Positions 11,501 to 23,800 of a stretch of DNA of 64,000 nt are shown here, one piece after another. The translations under genes and the position numbers were made by a program. The stretch is from Amoebophrya sp. A120 (taxonomy: Eukaryota; Sar; Dinophyceae; Syndiniales; Amoebophryaceae), in NCBI GenBank assembly GCA_905178155.1, contig CAJINV010000015.1:1878571-1942570 (forward strand). Reading direction: 5' to 3'. Position 1 is the first letter of the stretch; each line of letters starts with the position of its first letter. Under the pieces are notes generated by a model, which saw only the letters and a program-made list of their open reading frames with translations, searched no databases and was not told where the DNA came from.

Positions 11501-14500
11501 GCTACACTTGTGGCATTGCTTCTGTTGCTGCTCATGCTATATAAATGAGGGGGAGGGCAAGTTGTGCACTCTCATAGATTCGTTCGGTGCTACACAAACA
11601 GCAGAAATTTATCGTTGAGCAGGAAAGCGAAACGTTTGGAAAGGAGCAGCACGCCCTGCTCGGCTGCGCCCACCACTGCAGCGAATCCGAATTGCAATTC
11701 TTTGCAGACGATTTGCCCGGGTTTGTGGTCTTCGTACTGACGTTGGCGAAAGTGGTCGAGGTGGAGCGGGTTTTGCTGCAGTTACGAAGGGAGGAAAGGG
11801 AGCTACTGGAGGAAGAGGAAGATGAATACGAGGAAGATCATGATCCGGAGATGGACGCTGCCAGCGGCCTTTTGGAAATCGCCGAGAAGGTGAGGAAAAA
11901 AATCCGCAGTGACAATTGGAAAAAGGGGCTGAAGACAAAACTGCTGGAGCGTCTGGAAACGATCTCGGCGAAAGATCTTTTGGTCGTTGGTGGAGGTTCA
12001 TCATCGTCGGCGTCAGTCAGCAAGAGATGCAATATCACTGTCAACTTATCGAAAAGCCCCTACATGTTGATCTTTCTCTCTCGTCTCGTCAAATCCACCC
12101 AGGGCTGCAACGTCGATCTGTTCGGTATGGCGTTCTCAAACGTTACATTCTCAGCTGTTACATGATCTGTCATGCAAGAACAGCAATAGTGAAAGAGGCA
12201 AGATTGCAGCTTTCGCATTACAGACTTTCCACAGATTATCATGCTGCTTAGCCCTTCGAAAATTTGTCACGCTAAGCACCTTGATCAAGTGGAGGCTGAT
12301 GGCAATCTTGCATGACAAATCCGTGTAACAGTTGAGAATGTAACAGTTGAGAGCGCCATACTCGGTTTGTTTTCAGAAATCGACCGGATTTGTGGAGAGA
12401 AACTCGATAAGGAATCCGACCGGGACATGGCAGAGTACGAACATGGAAAGGACCTGCAAATCCTCCTGGCTGTTTTGGCGGAGAAAAAAGCGGAGGCGGA
12501 GCGGAAGAAGCAGGAAGATGAGCTTCTTCGGTCTCTCCGGTCTGACGTGCAGCAGGCTGTGCAGCAAGCCGTCGCAGTGGATGGTCCGCGAAATAAACTT
12601 AAACTACACAGTCGCACTATGGATGAACGGGAAACGGGCGCGAGTGTTGTCGTGATCGGTGGCCGCGACCTGGCCATGGATGACAACTTCGGGGGACTGG
12701 GGGTGCGAGACAATCAAAGAAATTGCGCAACGCCACACAGCCACATGATGAACAATGACAGCCCCTATAGTTGTGCAGGTGTTCAAGATCATATGGTGTC
12801 TGGAAACTACGCTCGTCGCGCGGGTGCGCAAGTCCAGCTGGGAGACCAAAGCTTCGTCGTATTTTCGCCTCGCCCAACGTCTTCGCGAGACGTTTCCGTC
12901 GGGTCTACTTCGCGCCGCGATAGCCACCGAAACAAGCACATTGGCGCGAGGAGAGAGATTTTTGGCGGGCAGGAGGAAAGTGCAGGGCCAGATGATCTCC
13001 CTTCTAGTTCTAAGCATAACCTCCGGGTGGAACAGCAGCTACAGCTACTATCCCCGACAGCATCCGACTCCGACAGCAGTTTTTTACCGGTGTCGAAGGA
13101 GAAGGGGCGTTTAGGACGAGACAGAAAGACGGCACAACTCCGAGGACACGACTATCCACAGTAAATTTCCCGTACACGTACAAATGCAGTCTCTGCATGA
13201 CATAACTCGCCTTCAATCCTAGTCCAGCATGACAAGTTGGACTCTGCAAGGTAGCGAAATTTGTCATGCATTTTGTGCGTGTACAGGAAATTTACATTGC
13301 ATAACGACAATAACAATTCTTCTGGGCGAAGGTTACGCCAACATCGCGCAGAGCTGTACTCCAATCCCAGCGACGCTTGCTCGGACGGGGATGGTGGAGG
13401 TTTTTTCAACGACGCAAGTAGTCTTGACGAGGAGAAAGATCGTTCGCGTTCCCGAGATAACAGGATAAGAGCCGGACAAGTCAACAATAAAGGGTCGCTT
13501 TCTGGCACGAGGCGGAGAAGCGCAAGCTCGTTAGATGGTCGGAGCTCTTCGTCCTGCGAGGACCACGACAACAGACCAGCTTCGCCAGAGAGTAAATCTC
13601 GCGGAGTTTTTAGGTTTCTGCATCAGCACCTGCTCGACGAAATAAAAGACGAACAGAAAAAGAGAAGCTGTAGAAACAACAAGAAACGGACCAACGGCGC
13701 GGCTGCGGACGAGCAGGATGTGGATGCCAATTTAGCGCCGAAAAATAGAGATACACCTCTTCCGAGCACGCCTCCTAAGGACAAGAGTACTGCTCAACAA
13801 GATGAAGAGCAGCCAAGTACATCATCGCGATCGCCGGATATTAATCACGACAAAGCAGATGTCGTGTCTAGCTCGCCCAATAATTTGCAGAAGGTTCTTG
13901 ATCGGGCCCTTCTTTCGGCATCATCTCGTCTGGACGAGAGACGCGACGACGAGCAGCCCATCTCGGAGTCGGAGCTGAGGTTTGAAAATAAAAAGTCCAA
14001 GAAAAAAGAGGGTGAACAGTCGGTAGATCATACTCGGCACGAGGACACTGAGCGACGTATAATCCCCGCAGTGGACTACAAAAACCGAGTGGCGGGGTCG
14101 TGTGGAGACGTGTCAGAAGACAAAGAAGGCCAGAGCCAGAGCGGGTCCCGTAATATCGTGCATGCAGCTCTAGATAAGGATGACGCGGCTCGCATCACGG
14201 CAACAACTGCAGTTCCGTCACCGACACTGGACGAAAATAAGTTCCACGAGGCAGCGGACGATTTTATTTCAGCGAATGGGAATGCACTTCCACATGCGGC
14301 CTCCTGTGCTCGGCAGACCGAATATCAAGTCTCTGCAGAAGCACAAGGCGACGATGCGAAATCTTCGAATGGTGCATCGCCCCAAACTGCAAGAAGGGAG
14401 TGTAGCCGACCCGAGTCTCCTTTCGTGTGTAGTAAAACTCGTCGAAAAAAAGGAATTCCTTTTTGCCGATCGCCGCCCGGGCTGGGAAGTAGTAGTGCAC

Positions 14501-16746
14501 AAGACGAGACGCTGCGATCGCTCGAGGTCAAGGAGGAGGATTGTCGTGAAGATGTGCGTGACACGCTCGTAAGTGTGACTGCCTCGTCTACCGATCGAAG
14601 AAAAACATCACATCATCGACGAGAAGTTGCACAACCTTCAATGTCGGACGGTGCGAGTAGAAGTAGTTCTACTTCATCTTCCTCTTCTTCTCCCCGGCGG
14701 CCGAAAGGAGATCAAGACGCGGTTGCAGGTGAGTCACCTATTACAACTTCGAGGTCGTCAACATCGTCACCCATTGTACCGGTGCGCCGATCTTCTTCTT
14801 CAGGCATAATTCGCGCTAAGACTACTGAAGCCAGAAAAAAGATCCGAAAGACAGAGAAAAAGCCAGCAGCCTCTTCCCCCGGCTCCCTCAGCAGTGAACA
14901 GCCATCCCTGCGGTACCGTGGCCCCTCTGCGCTAGTGTCGCGTCGCGGTCCGCATGCTCGTCCTTCTTGGCGCCCAGGTTCCACTCCGCCTGACATTAGA
15001 GTAGAACGGCGCAGACGGCTGTTGGCGGACGCGCAGGCTGTGCTTGACACGACTCCGCCCTCGGATCCGCGCCACGAAGCGTCGCTAATCGTGACTACGG
15101 AAAAATCTTCAGAAGAGTCGAGCGGGACGACGAGCAGGAGCTCTACATCTACTACTTCTTTTTCCAGCGATGAGGATAACCATGAGCAGGCCGCTAGAAG
15201 GCGGAGCAAAAGTCGTGGCGCAGACCATGACGCAGCTTCTACATCATCTTCTAGCACGACCAGCAGCAGCGGCTCGCGCGGTTGCTCGGTTGTAAGAAGC
15301 ACGAGCAAGATTGCAAAGAAGCCGTCTGCCACGTCACGACGTGACCAACAACCACATCACGATGTTGTGCAAGAACGCCGAGGAGGACCAAGAAACGACT
15401 TCAACAACCACAGAAATCTTCAAGAAGCGTCATTGTCTGCTGGTGGTGCTGTCGCTGCCAACAGTTCCGCGGCGGGGGCCGCGGAGATGGGCTTGAGAAA
15501 TTTCGAGGACCGCTTCGATCGCGGCACTAGGCATGACGTCGGCAGGTGCCAACCCATTCAGGTTCAGCCTGAGGTGTGGCGGACGCGGGACCGGCTGAAG
15601 ATGCGAACGGGCCAACCCGAGCAGCACCGGGGCCAGCAGCAACTACCCGCGCCAGCAGAGGAAGGCATCTACGGGAGCATCGGCAATCGCGAGCGCCCAG
15701 TGTATTGGGATCCCTACAGACCAGGGGGGACGCAAGAAACAGCAGAGCAGAACGACAGACAGCTTCGGAAATTTTTAGACAAGAAAGGCCGACAGAGAGC
15801 AAATTGTCCCCGTCCTACGATTCAGCCGGTGCCCGTTCGGGTCATGTCGGGTCTCGGGGTTCAGCAGGCGTATGATTATTTCCGTGGGAGCCGCATGGAC
15901 ATGCCGGCAGCGAGGATAGCAACGAAGTACGTCGCGCCCTCGGGGCCTCGCGCTGTTGCTCGATCTCGCCCAGCTGCGCCAGATGTCAGAGCGGGCGGCC
16001 CTTCCCCTACCAGCAGGAGAGGCGTTCGCGTTGGACCCCCATCCAGGATGAAGAGTAAGCAAGGGAAGACGCGCACTTTTTCGCCGGGGCGCAACCGGAA
16101 CCACGCAACTGCGGACGAGCAACGCAACGGGAGCCGAAAGCAGGACCGTCACACTCAGCGGGTCGCCGCGCAGAGGAACCACGCGGCTGTCGCACGCCGG
16201 CAGGACGGAAGGAGTAGCACAAATCAGAGAAATTATGCGAGGCACAGCCCATCTCGTTCACCTCCGTTAGAGGTGGCCCATCAGCAGCACCGGAGCCAGG
16301 ACCCGCGAGAGCAGCGTATTCTACACACCATCACGCCGCGACCGGGCCGACCCGGTAGGCTTAATTTCGAGAAGGCTATGACACTGCCAACAATGTCAAA
16401 AGCCTGCATTGTTCTCAGTTTTTTTTTCCGGGCTCGCTGCAGCTTTTGCTATAGTTTTAGAATTTGATCAAAGCAGCTTCTGCTATGTCAGCTTTTGATG
16501 CTATATTTTTTTGAGAGTCTTTGCTTTGACATTGTTGGCAGCGCCATTATACCGACCGCGATGCAGCAGGTTTGGCTGATATCCATGGAAAATAAGAATC
16601 TAAACTGCGCTATCGTGCACGAATCAGACTCTGATGATATGATGAACTATGATTCGTCTTCGCTTGTTCTCACGCAAGATGTAGATGCTATGCGCCACTA
16701 TTCTCATGGCAACCACATTCTTGATGGCACTCGTACCATTATATGA
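8573..16746 (+). CDS. Giant disordered Ser/Arg-rich protein (about 2290 aa), 8 exons
   Basis: ATG 8573. Inferred exons 8573-8868, 8987-10148, 10362-11127, 11291-11353, 11582-12125, 12366-13152, 13309-16376 and 16557-16746 sum to an exact multiple of three. The first two introns are GT-AG; the rest are introners. The N-terminal third has KK/RR and RS-type stretches. One ordered, helical segment (about 11590-12560) carries hydrophobic heptads and an acidic EEEEDEYEED run. The 3-kb exon is low complexity, with Ser/Arg, Asp/Glu and Gln/Arg blocks resembling SR-like splicing or RNP scaffold proteins. No catalytic domain was seen. The last exon depends on a join with no clear TSD; otherwise the frame runs on to a stop at 16465-16467. 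An RNA-processing role is a compositional guess only. Confidence 0.62.
8869..8986 (+). other. GT-AG intron (118 bp)
   Basis: GTATAGTAAG...CACACAG. This donor choice (not GTAAGT at 8874) keeps frame with the next exon. Confidence 0.7.
10149..10361 (+). other. GT-AG intron (213 bp)
   Basis: GTAATAAATG...CTACACACAG. Phase 0. Its 3' end nearly repeats that of the previous intron (CTACACACAG in both). Confidence 0.7.
11128..11285. mobile_element. Introner, family A (158 bp)
   Basis: TATGCACTGCAAAAGTATCG left end, TTTTGCAATGCATA right end. Eroded TSD ATCAA / GTCCA. Excision of element plus 5 bp restores frame. Confidence 0.85.
11354..11576. mobile_element. Introner, family E (223 bp)
   Basis: Left GTGCACAACTCCCGCCCCTC, right GGGGGAGGGCAAGTTGTGCA. 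TSD GGTTC / GATTC. GCATGACAAG and TTTGTCATGC inside. Confidence 0.86.
12126..12360. mobile_element. Introner, family F (235 bp)
   Basis: Left TATGGCGTTCTCAAACGTTA, right AACAGTTGAGAGCGCCATA. TSD TTCGG / CTCGG at 12121-12125 and 12361-12365. Frame restored. Confidence 0.9.
13153..13303. mobile_element. Introner, family D (151 bp)
   Basis: Left TATCCACAGTAAATTTCCCG, right GGAAATTTACATTGCATA. Exact TSD ACGAC at 13148-13152 and 13304-13308. Confidence 0.92.
16377..16551. mobile_element. Probable introner, family L (175 bp)
   Basis: Left GACACTGCCAACAATGTCAAA faces right TTTGACATTGTTGGCAGCG. TAT and ATA ends. TSD unclear (AAGGC / CCGAC), but removing element plus 5 bp opens a further 63 codons in frame. 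Confidence 0.6.
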
Positions 16747-16881
16747 TCCGTTTTTACACAATTTCCGATTCATCCGTGCGGAATTTCTATGAAATTGGCA
16801 GGAGCAGGTGCAGCCAGGAATGAGTAAACAAATTTGCCACGGTATTGCTCATTACTTCAGTGCAGTTTTGTTCCAGGATAG

Positions 16882-18164
16882 CTTGCCTCCCAGCCGAAGA
16901 GCCCTGGGATACCGAGCCAGATTTGCGACCACTTGCACTGTTTTCAAGCGGACTCCAGGGGCAGGCACCATCGCATTCCCTATTACGAACCCATAGTAGA
17001 CACTGGAAGCGGCGCCGGGATGTTCTGCATGTTGTGCGACAAGATTGCCGATAGTGCTCACTGCCAGTCGGAGGCGCACCTGAAAAAAGCCGAAGTATTC
17101 GAGATGATGCACGAAGCCGACCGGGCAAAGCGATCGAAGTTGCTGCTCCCCTACCCGGAGGCGCCGTGGGTGATGTACAAGGTTCACCGCAACGGGTATT
17201 GCTTTCTGAAAGACGAAGCGGACTGGTGGCCTTATTGTTTGTTGTGCGCTGGTATCCTGTGCAAACAAGCATCGCACTCGGGTACGTGGGCTGCTACCTT
17301 GCATATGCATGACAGATTGCCGCATGACAAGCGCAAGCTATTTGTTGCTTAGTACTTCTTTGCTGGGATGAATTCAAACTGGGTTGTAATGCGTTCTATA
17401 CTAGTGCGATACTTGTTTTGCGAAACTTCATACGGGAGAACGGGGGGCACGATATCACGCGGAACTATGAATGCCGCTGGTCCTTTCCGCTCGACAAGGA
17501 CACCCCGCACATCTGCGGCCCGGTCGGGGCTGGAAAAAACAACAAGTCGCAGGGCCGCTGGCATGCGGAGTTTGTCCGTGAGTATTGGGCCAAGCCGGCA
17601 AAGCGGCGGGAGGTGGAGAGCCAGCGGAAAAGGATCTACGAAGCGGACAAGGAGTATTACAACTACCGCTGCTGGGAGGCAGGCAGCACGCGGGGCGCGA
17701 TTGTGCGGCGGGCGGGGCACAAGTTGATGGATTGCGGAAAGGACGAAGATGAGGACTGGTTGTCGGGGGAGGAGGAAGATCCGAGGAAGGAGGTTTTCAG
17801 ACAGAAAGAAAAGGAGCGAGAAATAGAATACGTGGAGCAGGACAGCAGCCCCCTCAGCAGCGCGCCGGCAGATCACGCGCATAGCTACAGGGGCGGACGA
17901 GGAGACGCAAGGCGGGGCAGAAACTTCTATCACCGACGAGCGGGCAGGCGAGCGGACGAGGCTACGTCTTGGCGGAACTACGTGGCCAGCCGTCGAGGCA
18001 GTCATGTCGAGAGCATTACGTCATCGGCTGCGCAAGTAGATTTCTCCTCGTTTATCAGAAGTGCAACTGATGTGACAACTGACTCCGCGTCCGCCATCAG
18101 GTTTTTTTTTTTGTTTTGTGAAAAAGTAAAAGAAAAACGCATGCACAGCATGAATATAAATTAG
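16882..18164 (+). CDS. Zinc-finger (U1-like C2H2) protein, 5' end unresolved
   Basis: The coherent frame begins after an in-frame TAG at 16879-16881, so the true start lies in an upstream exon. A first finger is CMLCDKIADSAHCQSEAHLKK (C-x2-C...H-x4/5-H), the U1-like arrangement frequent in dinoflagellate proteins. A second Cys pair (WPYCLLC) is separated from its following NGGHDIT sequence by a family A introner; excision (17253-17437) restores the frame. Downstream it is charged (WLSGEEEDPRKE, KEREIEYVEQD) and RGG/RR-rich. The end at 18162-18164 follows a T-run and may lie in an intron starting near 18101. RNA or nucleic-acid binding is likely from the finger type; the target is unknown. Confidence 0.6.
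17253..17432. mobile_element. Introner, family A, diverged (180 bp)
   Basis: TATCCTGTGCAAACAAGCATCG left end, right end GCGATACTTGTTTTGCG then TTCATA. TSD no longer recognisable (GCTGG / CGGGA), yet excision of element plus 5 bp keeps frame. Probably old. Confidence 0.72.
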
Positions 18165-18372
18165 TTTTCAGTGCGTCGCCCCCGTCGCGTAGACTGTATA
18201 GCTTTTTTCGACGGGCTGACGCGAGTCTTGCTGCTTTGAAAACTCAAGCACATTCTTCGCATGCACACACTTCAAAGCGATTTTTGTTTTTGTACACGAG
18301 GTCCTCGCTGCTTTGCATGACAAAATGGGAGCGAGGGGTCACTTGTTGCACTTTGTGTAGTTGCATACCTCC

Positions 18373-18776
18373 CGACCCGACAACCTCCGACTCGGAAGAG
18401 AGCGACCAAGATCCACGCGCACCATGGAGGCAAGGCGGTAGATGGTATCCGCTGGAAATTTGCTGCACAGGATGCTGACGCACAAATTAGAACCGCCTTG
18501 CATGACACAACCAGCGATCTAGGTGTAGTGGGCCTACTTACGAAGTTCTTGCAGCATAGCCATGTGCTTTTTCTGTGCGTCCTCGTGTCGTGGGGTGCTA
18601 CACTTTTCCAACTGCATAGAGGGGGGAAAGCAGGCCGTGGTGGAGTCACACCAGGAGAAGCGGGAACTACAGGCACTACTAGCCTGCCCGCCCCGGCGAA
18701 GGGCAAGGGTAAGGGAGAAGAGCTGGCTGCTGCCATGCGGGCGGAAGTAGTAACTACTGGGAATTCCAAGCAGTAA
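18373..18776 (+). CDS. Possible downstream exon with membrane segment
   Basis: Open frame ending in TAA at 18774-18776, reading ...IHAHHGGKAVDGIRWKFA..., a hydrophobic stretch (HVLFLCVLVSWGATLF) and a Gly/Lys-rich tail. It follows an introner-like 3' end at about 18368 (GTAGTTGCATA after GCATGACAAAATGGG). No ATG start is evident, so it may be a later exon of the zinc-finger gene or a separate gene. Confidence 0.33.
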
Positions 18777-19719
18777 GTAGTGGAAAAAGCCATCCTGCTA
18801 CGACGGGACGGCCGAGGACTTACGGCTGACGTGCTAATATTCTTCCGGAAGGTTGCAGCGAAATCAAAATGGAATTTGAGGAGCAAGAGTCACAATTAGT
18901 ATCGTAAATAGTATCTTCAGTTGCATGCACTTCTACTACTTCTATCGCGCAATCGCAATGTCACAGTACTCGTCGCAAAATACGTCCACTCGCAATTTTG
19001 GTTGAATCCCATTCGCTTTTTTGAAGAAAACAATCCGCTTCCGGCACGAAAAAGGAACAAACGCTTGAGCAAGAAGATGACTGGGTATCATGAGCACGAT
19101 CGCCTTGGTGTTGATCATGATCTTCTGACTCAGTAGATTTTCTACTTGGATGAAACAGCTCCAGCTTCACAAACGGCATGGATTCTCGCCTCGCCTTCGG
19201 TAACTGAGCATGCGTTCTTTCTGTCGGTTTCCTTCACTAGGAACAAATACAAAGGTGAAGACCGTTTTTCCCCACTACATCAGCTTCTGCATCTCCATCT
19301 CCCGTTATTGCTTCGTGCATGAGCGATGACGCAGATTGTACTTCGCAACAGCTGTGAAGAGTGCATCATGGAAACACAAACTAAGTACTTACACAGCGGA
19401 CAATTAGGAGAGAGCGCTGTCTGACGAAGACGAGTTGTGAAGTTCTAACTTTTCTTCGTAGAGCTCCAGCATCGTCGATTGTCTGGTTTCGTGCTAGTAC
19501 TCGCAGGGCAGTGATAATGAATCAGTGCCCGTACCAGGCTCAGACCCTACATGATGTTACGCAAGCCGTATTTTACAGTTATCAGAATCAGTATGAAGAC
19601 GCTCGAAACAGTTTCTGCTGGATTGACTCCTACTTATTTATCATGAAACACTACCAGTAGAAGTCCCGCCTGCACATCCTAGAATTCACGAGCTGTTCCG
19701 AAAAAGAACAAAAAGCAAG
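18777..19719 (+). other. Intergenic spacer
   Basis: No coding-like frame, no introner, no RNA gene recognised. Confidence 0.5.
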
Positions 19720-20109
19720 ATGGCGGTAGAGGATGTTTCAGCCCAGCCGAGCCATTTGGAGCATGGCGAAAGGGCGGGCCAGCCAGGTCAGCCTACCAGG
19801 AGAAGTTCGGGTCGCAGTCATGATCATGGTTCAGCTGCGTTAGGAGCAGTGCTAGCAAAGCAGGATCACCACGCATCAACGACCCCAGTCGGTGGAACTA
19901 CAGGTGGCGAGCCGACGCAGCTTCAAGAAGAGATTGCAGCCGCAGGAGGAGCGAGCAGTGACCAGCTTCTAGATGACGCAAGTACAACCGCAGCAAATAA
20001 GTCGCAGGAACTTTTTTCCAGCCAGCATCAGCGGGGTGTGTACCTGATGGGCCAGCTGCTGAGCGTCGGGATCGCGCTGACGACCGGAATGGTGGTGGTT
20101 GTGGTGTAG
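19720..20109 (+). CDS. Small protein with C-terminal membrane anchor
   Basis: ATG 19720, stop TAG 20107-20109, 129 residues. Hydrophilic, Gly/Ser/Ala-rich N-terminal part, then a hydrophobic C-terminus (YLMGQLLSVGIALTTGMVVVVV) ending at the stop, the layout of tail-anchored proteins. No domain recognised. The stop lies at a GTGGTGTAG junction, so it could be the first exon of a longer gene. Spacers isolate it on both sides. Confidence 0.42.
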   Translation: MAVEDVSAQPSHLEHGERAGQPGQPTRRSSGRSHDHGSAALGAVLAKQDHHASTTPVGGTTGGEPTQLQEEIAAAGGASSDQLLDDASTTAANKSQELFSSQHQRGVYLMGQLLSVGIALTTGMVVVVV

Positions 20110-20842
20110 TAGAGCTGCGAAGGTTGATGAATCCGCCTGTGGTGCCATCGTGTAACAAAACCAAGAAGAGAGTCTCCTCGCTGCAGCTTTCACAACTCCT
20201 CGTTCCTCGTACCGGCACCGAACTAGTATGAAGTAACACGTAAATCGAGAAGGGTCAAGAATCTTTATTCTTTCAGCAGGCCAATGAAGCGCTGACGCTG
20301 AGACAGACGTACGAATAGATAAAGAAGAACTCAGGTCATTTCACTGTAGAACATTCCTTGCTCAGTTTCACCATCGCTGATAACAAACAACTTTTGACAG
20401 AGTACAGTAGGACAGAACTGTTGATATACGCAAATTGCTTTGCATTCACAGAGAAACTTATCACGTGTGTTGACTCGTTCGTTCCGTTCGCTTTGTTTCG
20501 AAATTTCATCGCAGCCTGCAGAGCTTGTCTTGTGCTTCTGACCTTGTAGCAGCCGGTGGCTCGAGGAAAAATGCGACATAAAGATGTTCAACAATTTCTG
20601 TGTCGCTCCGCAAAAACGAAGTGGTGCTTTCAGCCAAGTTTTGAAGTTGAAGGCAAGCAGGATCAACCCTTCGGAGGGAGTCGAGGGCAGCCTGGCTGCT
20701 CAATAATAGAATTCTTTGTAGTTCTTAACAACGGGAACGGAATCAATTTGAAAACGACTGCGTAAAAAGACTGTAAAGAGAGGTAGCCACAGTGACAGTT
20801 CGAGGTGGACCGCCAGTTTTTTTTTTCACGCGGCAGGTCGAA
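20110..20842 (+). other. Intergenic spacer
   Basis: No supportable gene. Presumed promoter region of the following secreted-protein gene, no motif recognised. Confidence 0.45.
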
Positions 20843-23800
20843 ATGAAGATCATGAAGATGCTGTCAGACGTCCATCGGTTGTGCTTGCTGGTCTTTACGA
20901 CCTCTACACTGTTTACCCCTAAAATCTTTCCATCGCTGCTCCTACCTTGTTCCGCGCACAAGCTCACCACGAAGAAAGCAGTCGCCGCGTCCCACTATGG
21001 CACCAGCATCGCTCGATCACGCTCTATTTCAGGCGGTTCATCCCCCGGGTCGTCGATTCAATTGCCACGTGCAGCGGTGACACCGAGTCTGAGCAAATCC
21101 GCTGTGATCTCACCGTCAGCGCCAACTGCTCCATCTCCGTGCCAATTACTCGCGAAATCCTGTCAGAAATGTGTGATGAAGAAGTGCACAGACAACGCGG
21201 CGTGCTGCATCGGCTCTCTCACCACCATGATTGCGAAGACGGCGGGGCTGAAGGCTTTGGATCTGTACACCTACGATGGGGGCAGGGGAGAGTTTTATAG
21301 CAGTGCCGGAGCCACCTCTACTGCTTCCGGGCTTTTCGGTGGTGGAGGATCCTCTTCTACGCCCTTTCTCGTCACTCAACGGAAGCAAACGGTTCTGCAA
21401 ACCATCGAGGAGAAATCCCGTTTGCTTGAGACGGAGCTGTGTCGGTACGAAAACGCGTTTCGCAATCTGTTCAATTCGAAGAAGGTTTATGGGCAGTTTG
21501 CCGGACAGAAAGCGGATATGGTGGCGAAGTTATTTGGCTTTGAAGAGGTGAACTACTCTGCTGTGAAATGGCCGATAGAGAAGAAAACAACTACTTCTGA
21601 CGCAAGGACCACAGCGAGCATGGAAAATAATCCGAATCACAATCCGTTTCTGAAATTCATCCCAGACTGGTCATATCCTCTCGAAGAAGAATCCCGCGGG
21701 GTTTTCATCGCCCTCCTCCGTGCAATGAGCACCAATAATTACATCATGGAAGACGTGCTGCCTTCGGAAACTGTGTGGCAGGAACGAGCAATGATAGACG
21801 AGGAGGAAGCTGTTTCCTCGCCGAGGGTGAGCCAAGAGGTGTTGGACAACAAGGTCAAGGATGCGAGAGCAGAGCAGGAGTTCCTCCGTGGGCAGCGGCT
21901 CCAGACGGATCTGGAAGAGATTTTTGCAGATACGAATTTCGTGCCGCTGTCGAAACGCCGGAGTGCAAGCACGCCGACTTTTGCTCCTACAGCGACGAAC
22001 AACTCAAATGGTGGGGGTAGTTCTGCAGGAGCTAATGCGTTGTCCGCGCCAAAAACGACTACAACTGGAGAAATTTCTGACGCAGCAGTACTAGCTGGCG
22101 CTGCACCACCGCGCCAACCGTCTCTGCGGAAAAGCACCAGCAGAGTGGCGATGACCAAATTGCGAGATTTGGATTTGCAAGTGGACGACGGGACGAAGCT
22201 GCACCTCTCTTCAACAATTACAAACCAGGAAAACGCAGCCGATGTCTTCCTCCAACACAAGAAAATCAGCATCGCGCCACTTCCCCTCCCCTCCTCCCCG
22301 AGGCCAAGCGAATACGCGGGAGACGAGCCGTTGTTATTTCATATCCAGGAAAAAACACCCATCCCCATCCAATTTGTCATGCAAAACATGCATAAAATCC
22401 AATATTTGTCATGCCAAAAATGGATGGGGATGGGTGTTTTTTCCTGGATATTTCAGTTCCACTTGCCAGCGGCTTTACCGCAGATTCTGTTCGGCTTTGA
22501 AGAGGCGGCTTTAGGGATTGTGAAGAGGAGAAGGAAGTACAACAGCAGCGAGCGAGATAGTACAACATATCAAGCAAAAAAGTGTTAACGTTAACGGTTT
22601 TCACAGATGGCAGTTATGCATTACAAATTTTGCCTTCCATGCATGCTACGCAACACAAATCTGGCCAACTTTTCTGTTGCGTTACTGCATCACAAATTCC
22701 GTTCACGTTAACACTTTTTGTTGTGATACAACAAGCAGTGCTGACACAAACTGTCGCGAAGAAGTAGACGATGCATCAACCACTGGCTGCACCCCGTACG
22801 CGTGTTCTCCCCACTACGATTTCGAACGCGAAGGGTCTAACGCATTACCTGTGCAGCCACGCGGCATCGTAAATTCAGGTATGGTATATCATACACGAGA
22901 AAACACAGTTTTGCGACTACCCTCCACCACCGCGCAACTACAACACCAACCACCGGAAATCGTGAAACGCCCCAGAAGAAGTTTCTGGTCCAGGTGTTGT
23001 GGGAAACGAGGCCTTACTAAGAACGCAGGAGGGGCCAGGATGATGGCACCGTACCAGCAAGATCATTACGACGGGGGCCTATCGGATATTGAGAGCGGTT
23101 TGCTCGAAAAAGAAAAAGAAGAAGACAAAGTTCTTGATAACGAGTATGCAGCAGCCAGCATGCAGAACTGCGACACCATGAGCACGGTGAGCACCAGGAC
23201 TCCTTCCAGTAGCGCCGACAGCAGTTACAACTGTGGCCAATCAGCTGCTCGCTCCATGGCCATGCCTGCGAATCAGGAGGTGTATGATCAGGCGAAGATG
23301 TTGACTTCAGCTTCACAGTACAACGCAGGCAGAGGACGAACGCGCACAGCAAAACCTGCCTCCTCGTCTTCTCGCCTCGCAGCCCTTTCAAAATCCACCG
23401 AGTGCTGGCGTAAGCTGTTTTTCCTGAACCAGTGCGCCGGGCGAGGCTCATCAGGTAGTTCCAAAAAGAGGAGAAACAATCAACAGCCGCTTGGGAACTT
23501 TCTCCCATCTTCCGACCGAGGGCAGCCCATGTACCCTAGAGGGCACCAAACTTCCTGCTCGTCCCCAGATGAGGACGATTTTGATTTCGCGTGCTACGAG
23601 GACCAGTACTACTGCAACAATTTTTCTTCGGAGGATGATGAAGATCATAGCGATCATTGTTCCAACGAGGATGGAACAGATACCGAAGGGGGCTGCTCCT
23701 ACAATCAGATTTCGGAAGAAAACCTGATCGCCTACCGCACGACCCAGGAGCTCCTCCTCATTTCCCTGCTACAAGCGTTAAAGCCGCTGACGAAACGGTT

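Noticed and set aside
14712-15332. 206-codon minus-strand frame
   Set aside because: Shadow of the Ser/Arg-rich exon on the plus strand, which is continuous over 3 kb.
18272-18886. 204-codon minus-strand frame
   Set aside because: Opposite to the array direction; composition follows from the Gly/Lys-rich plus-strand reading; no motif.
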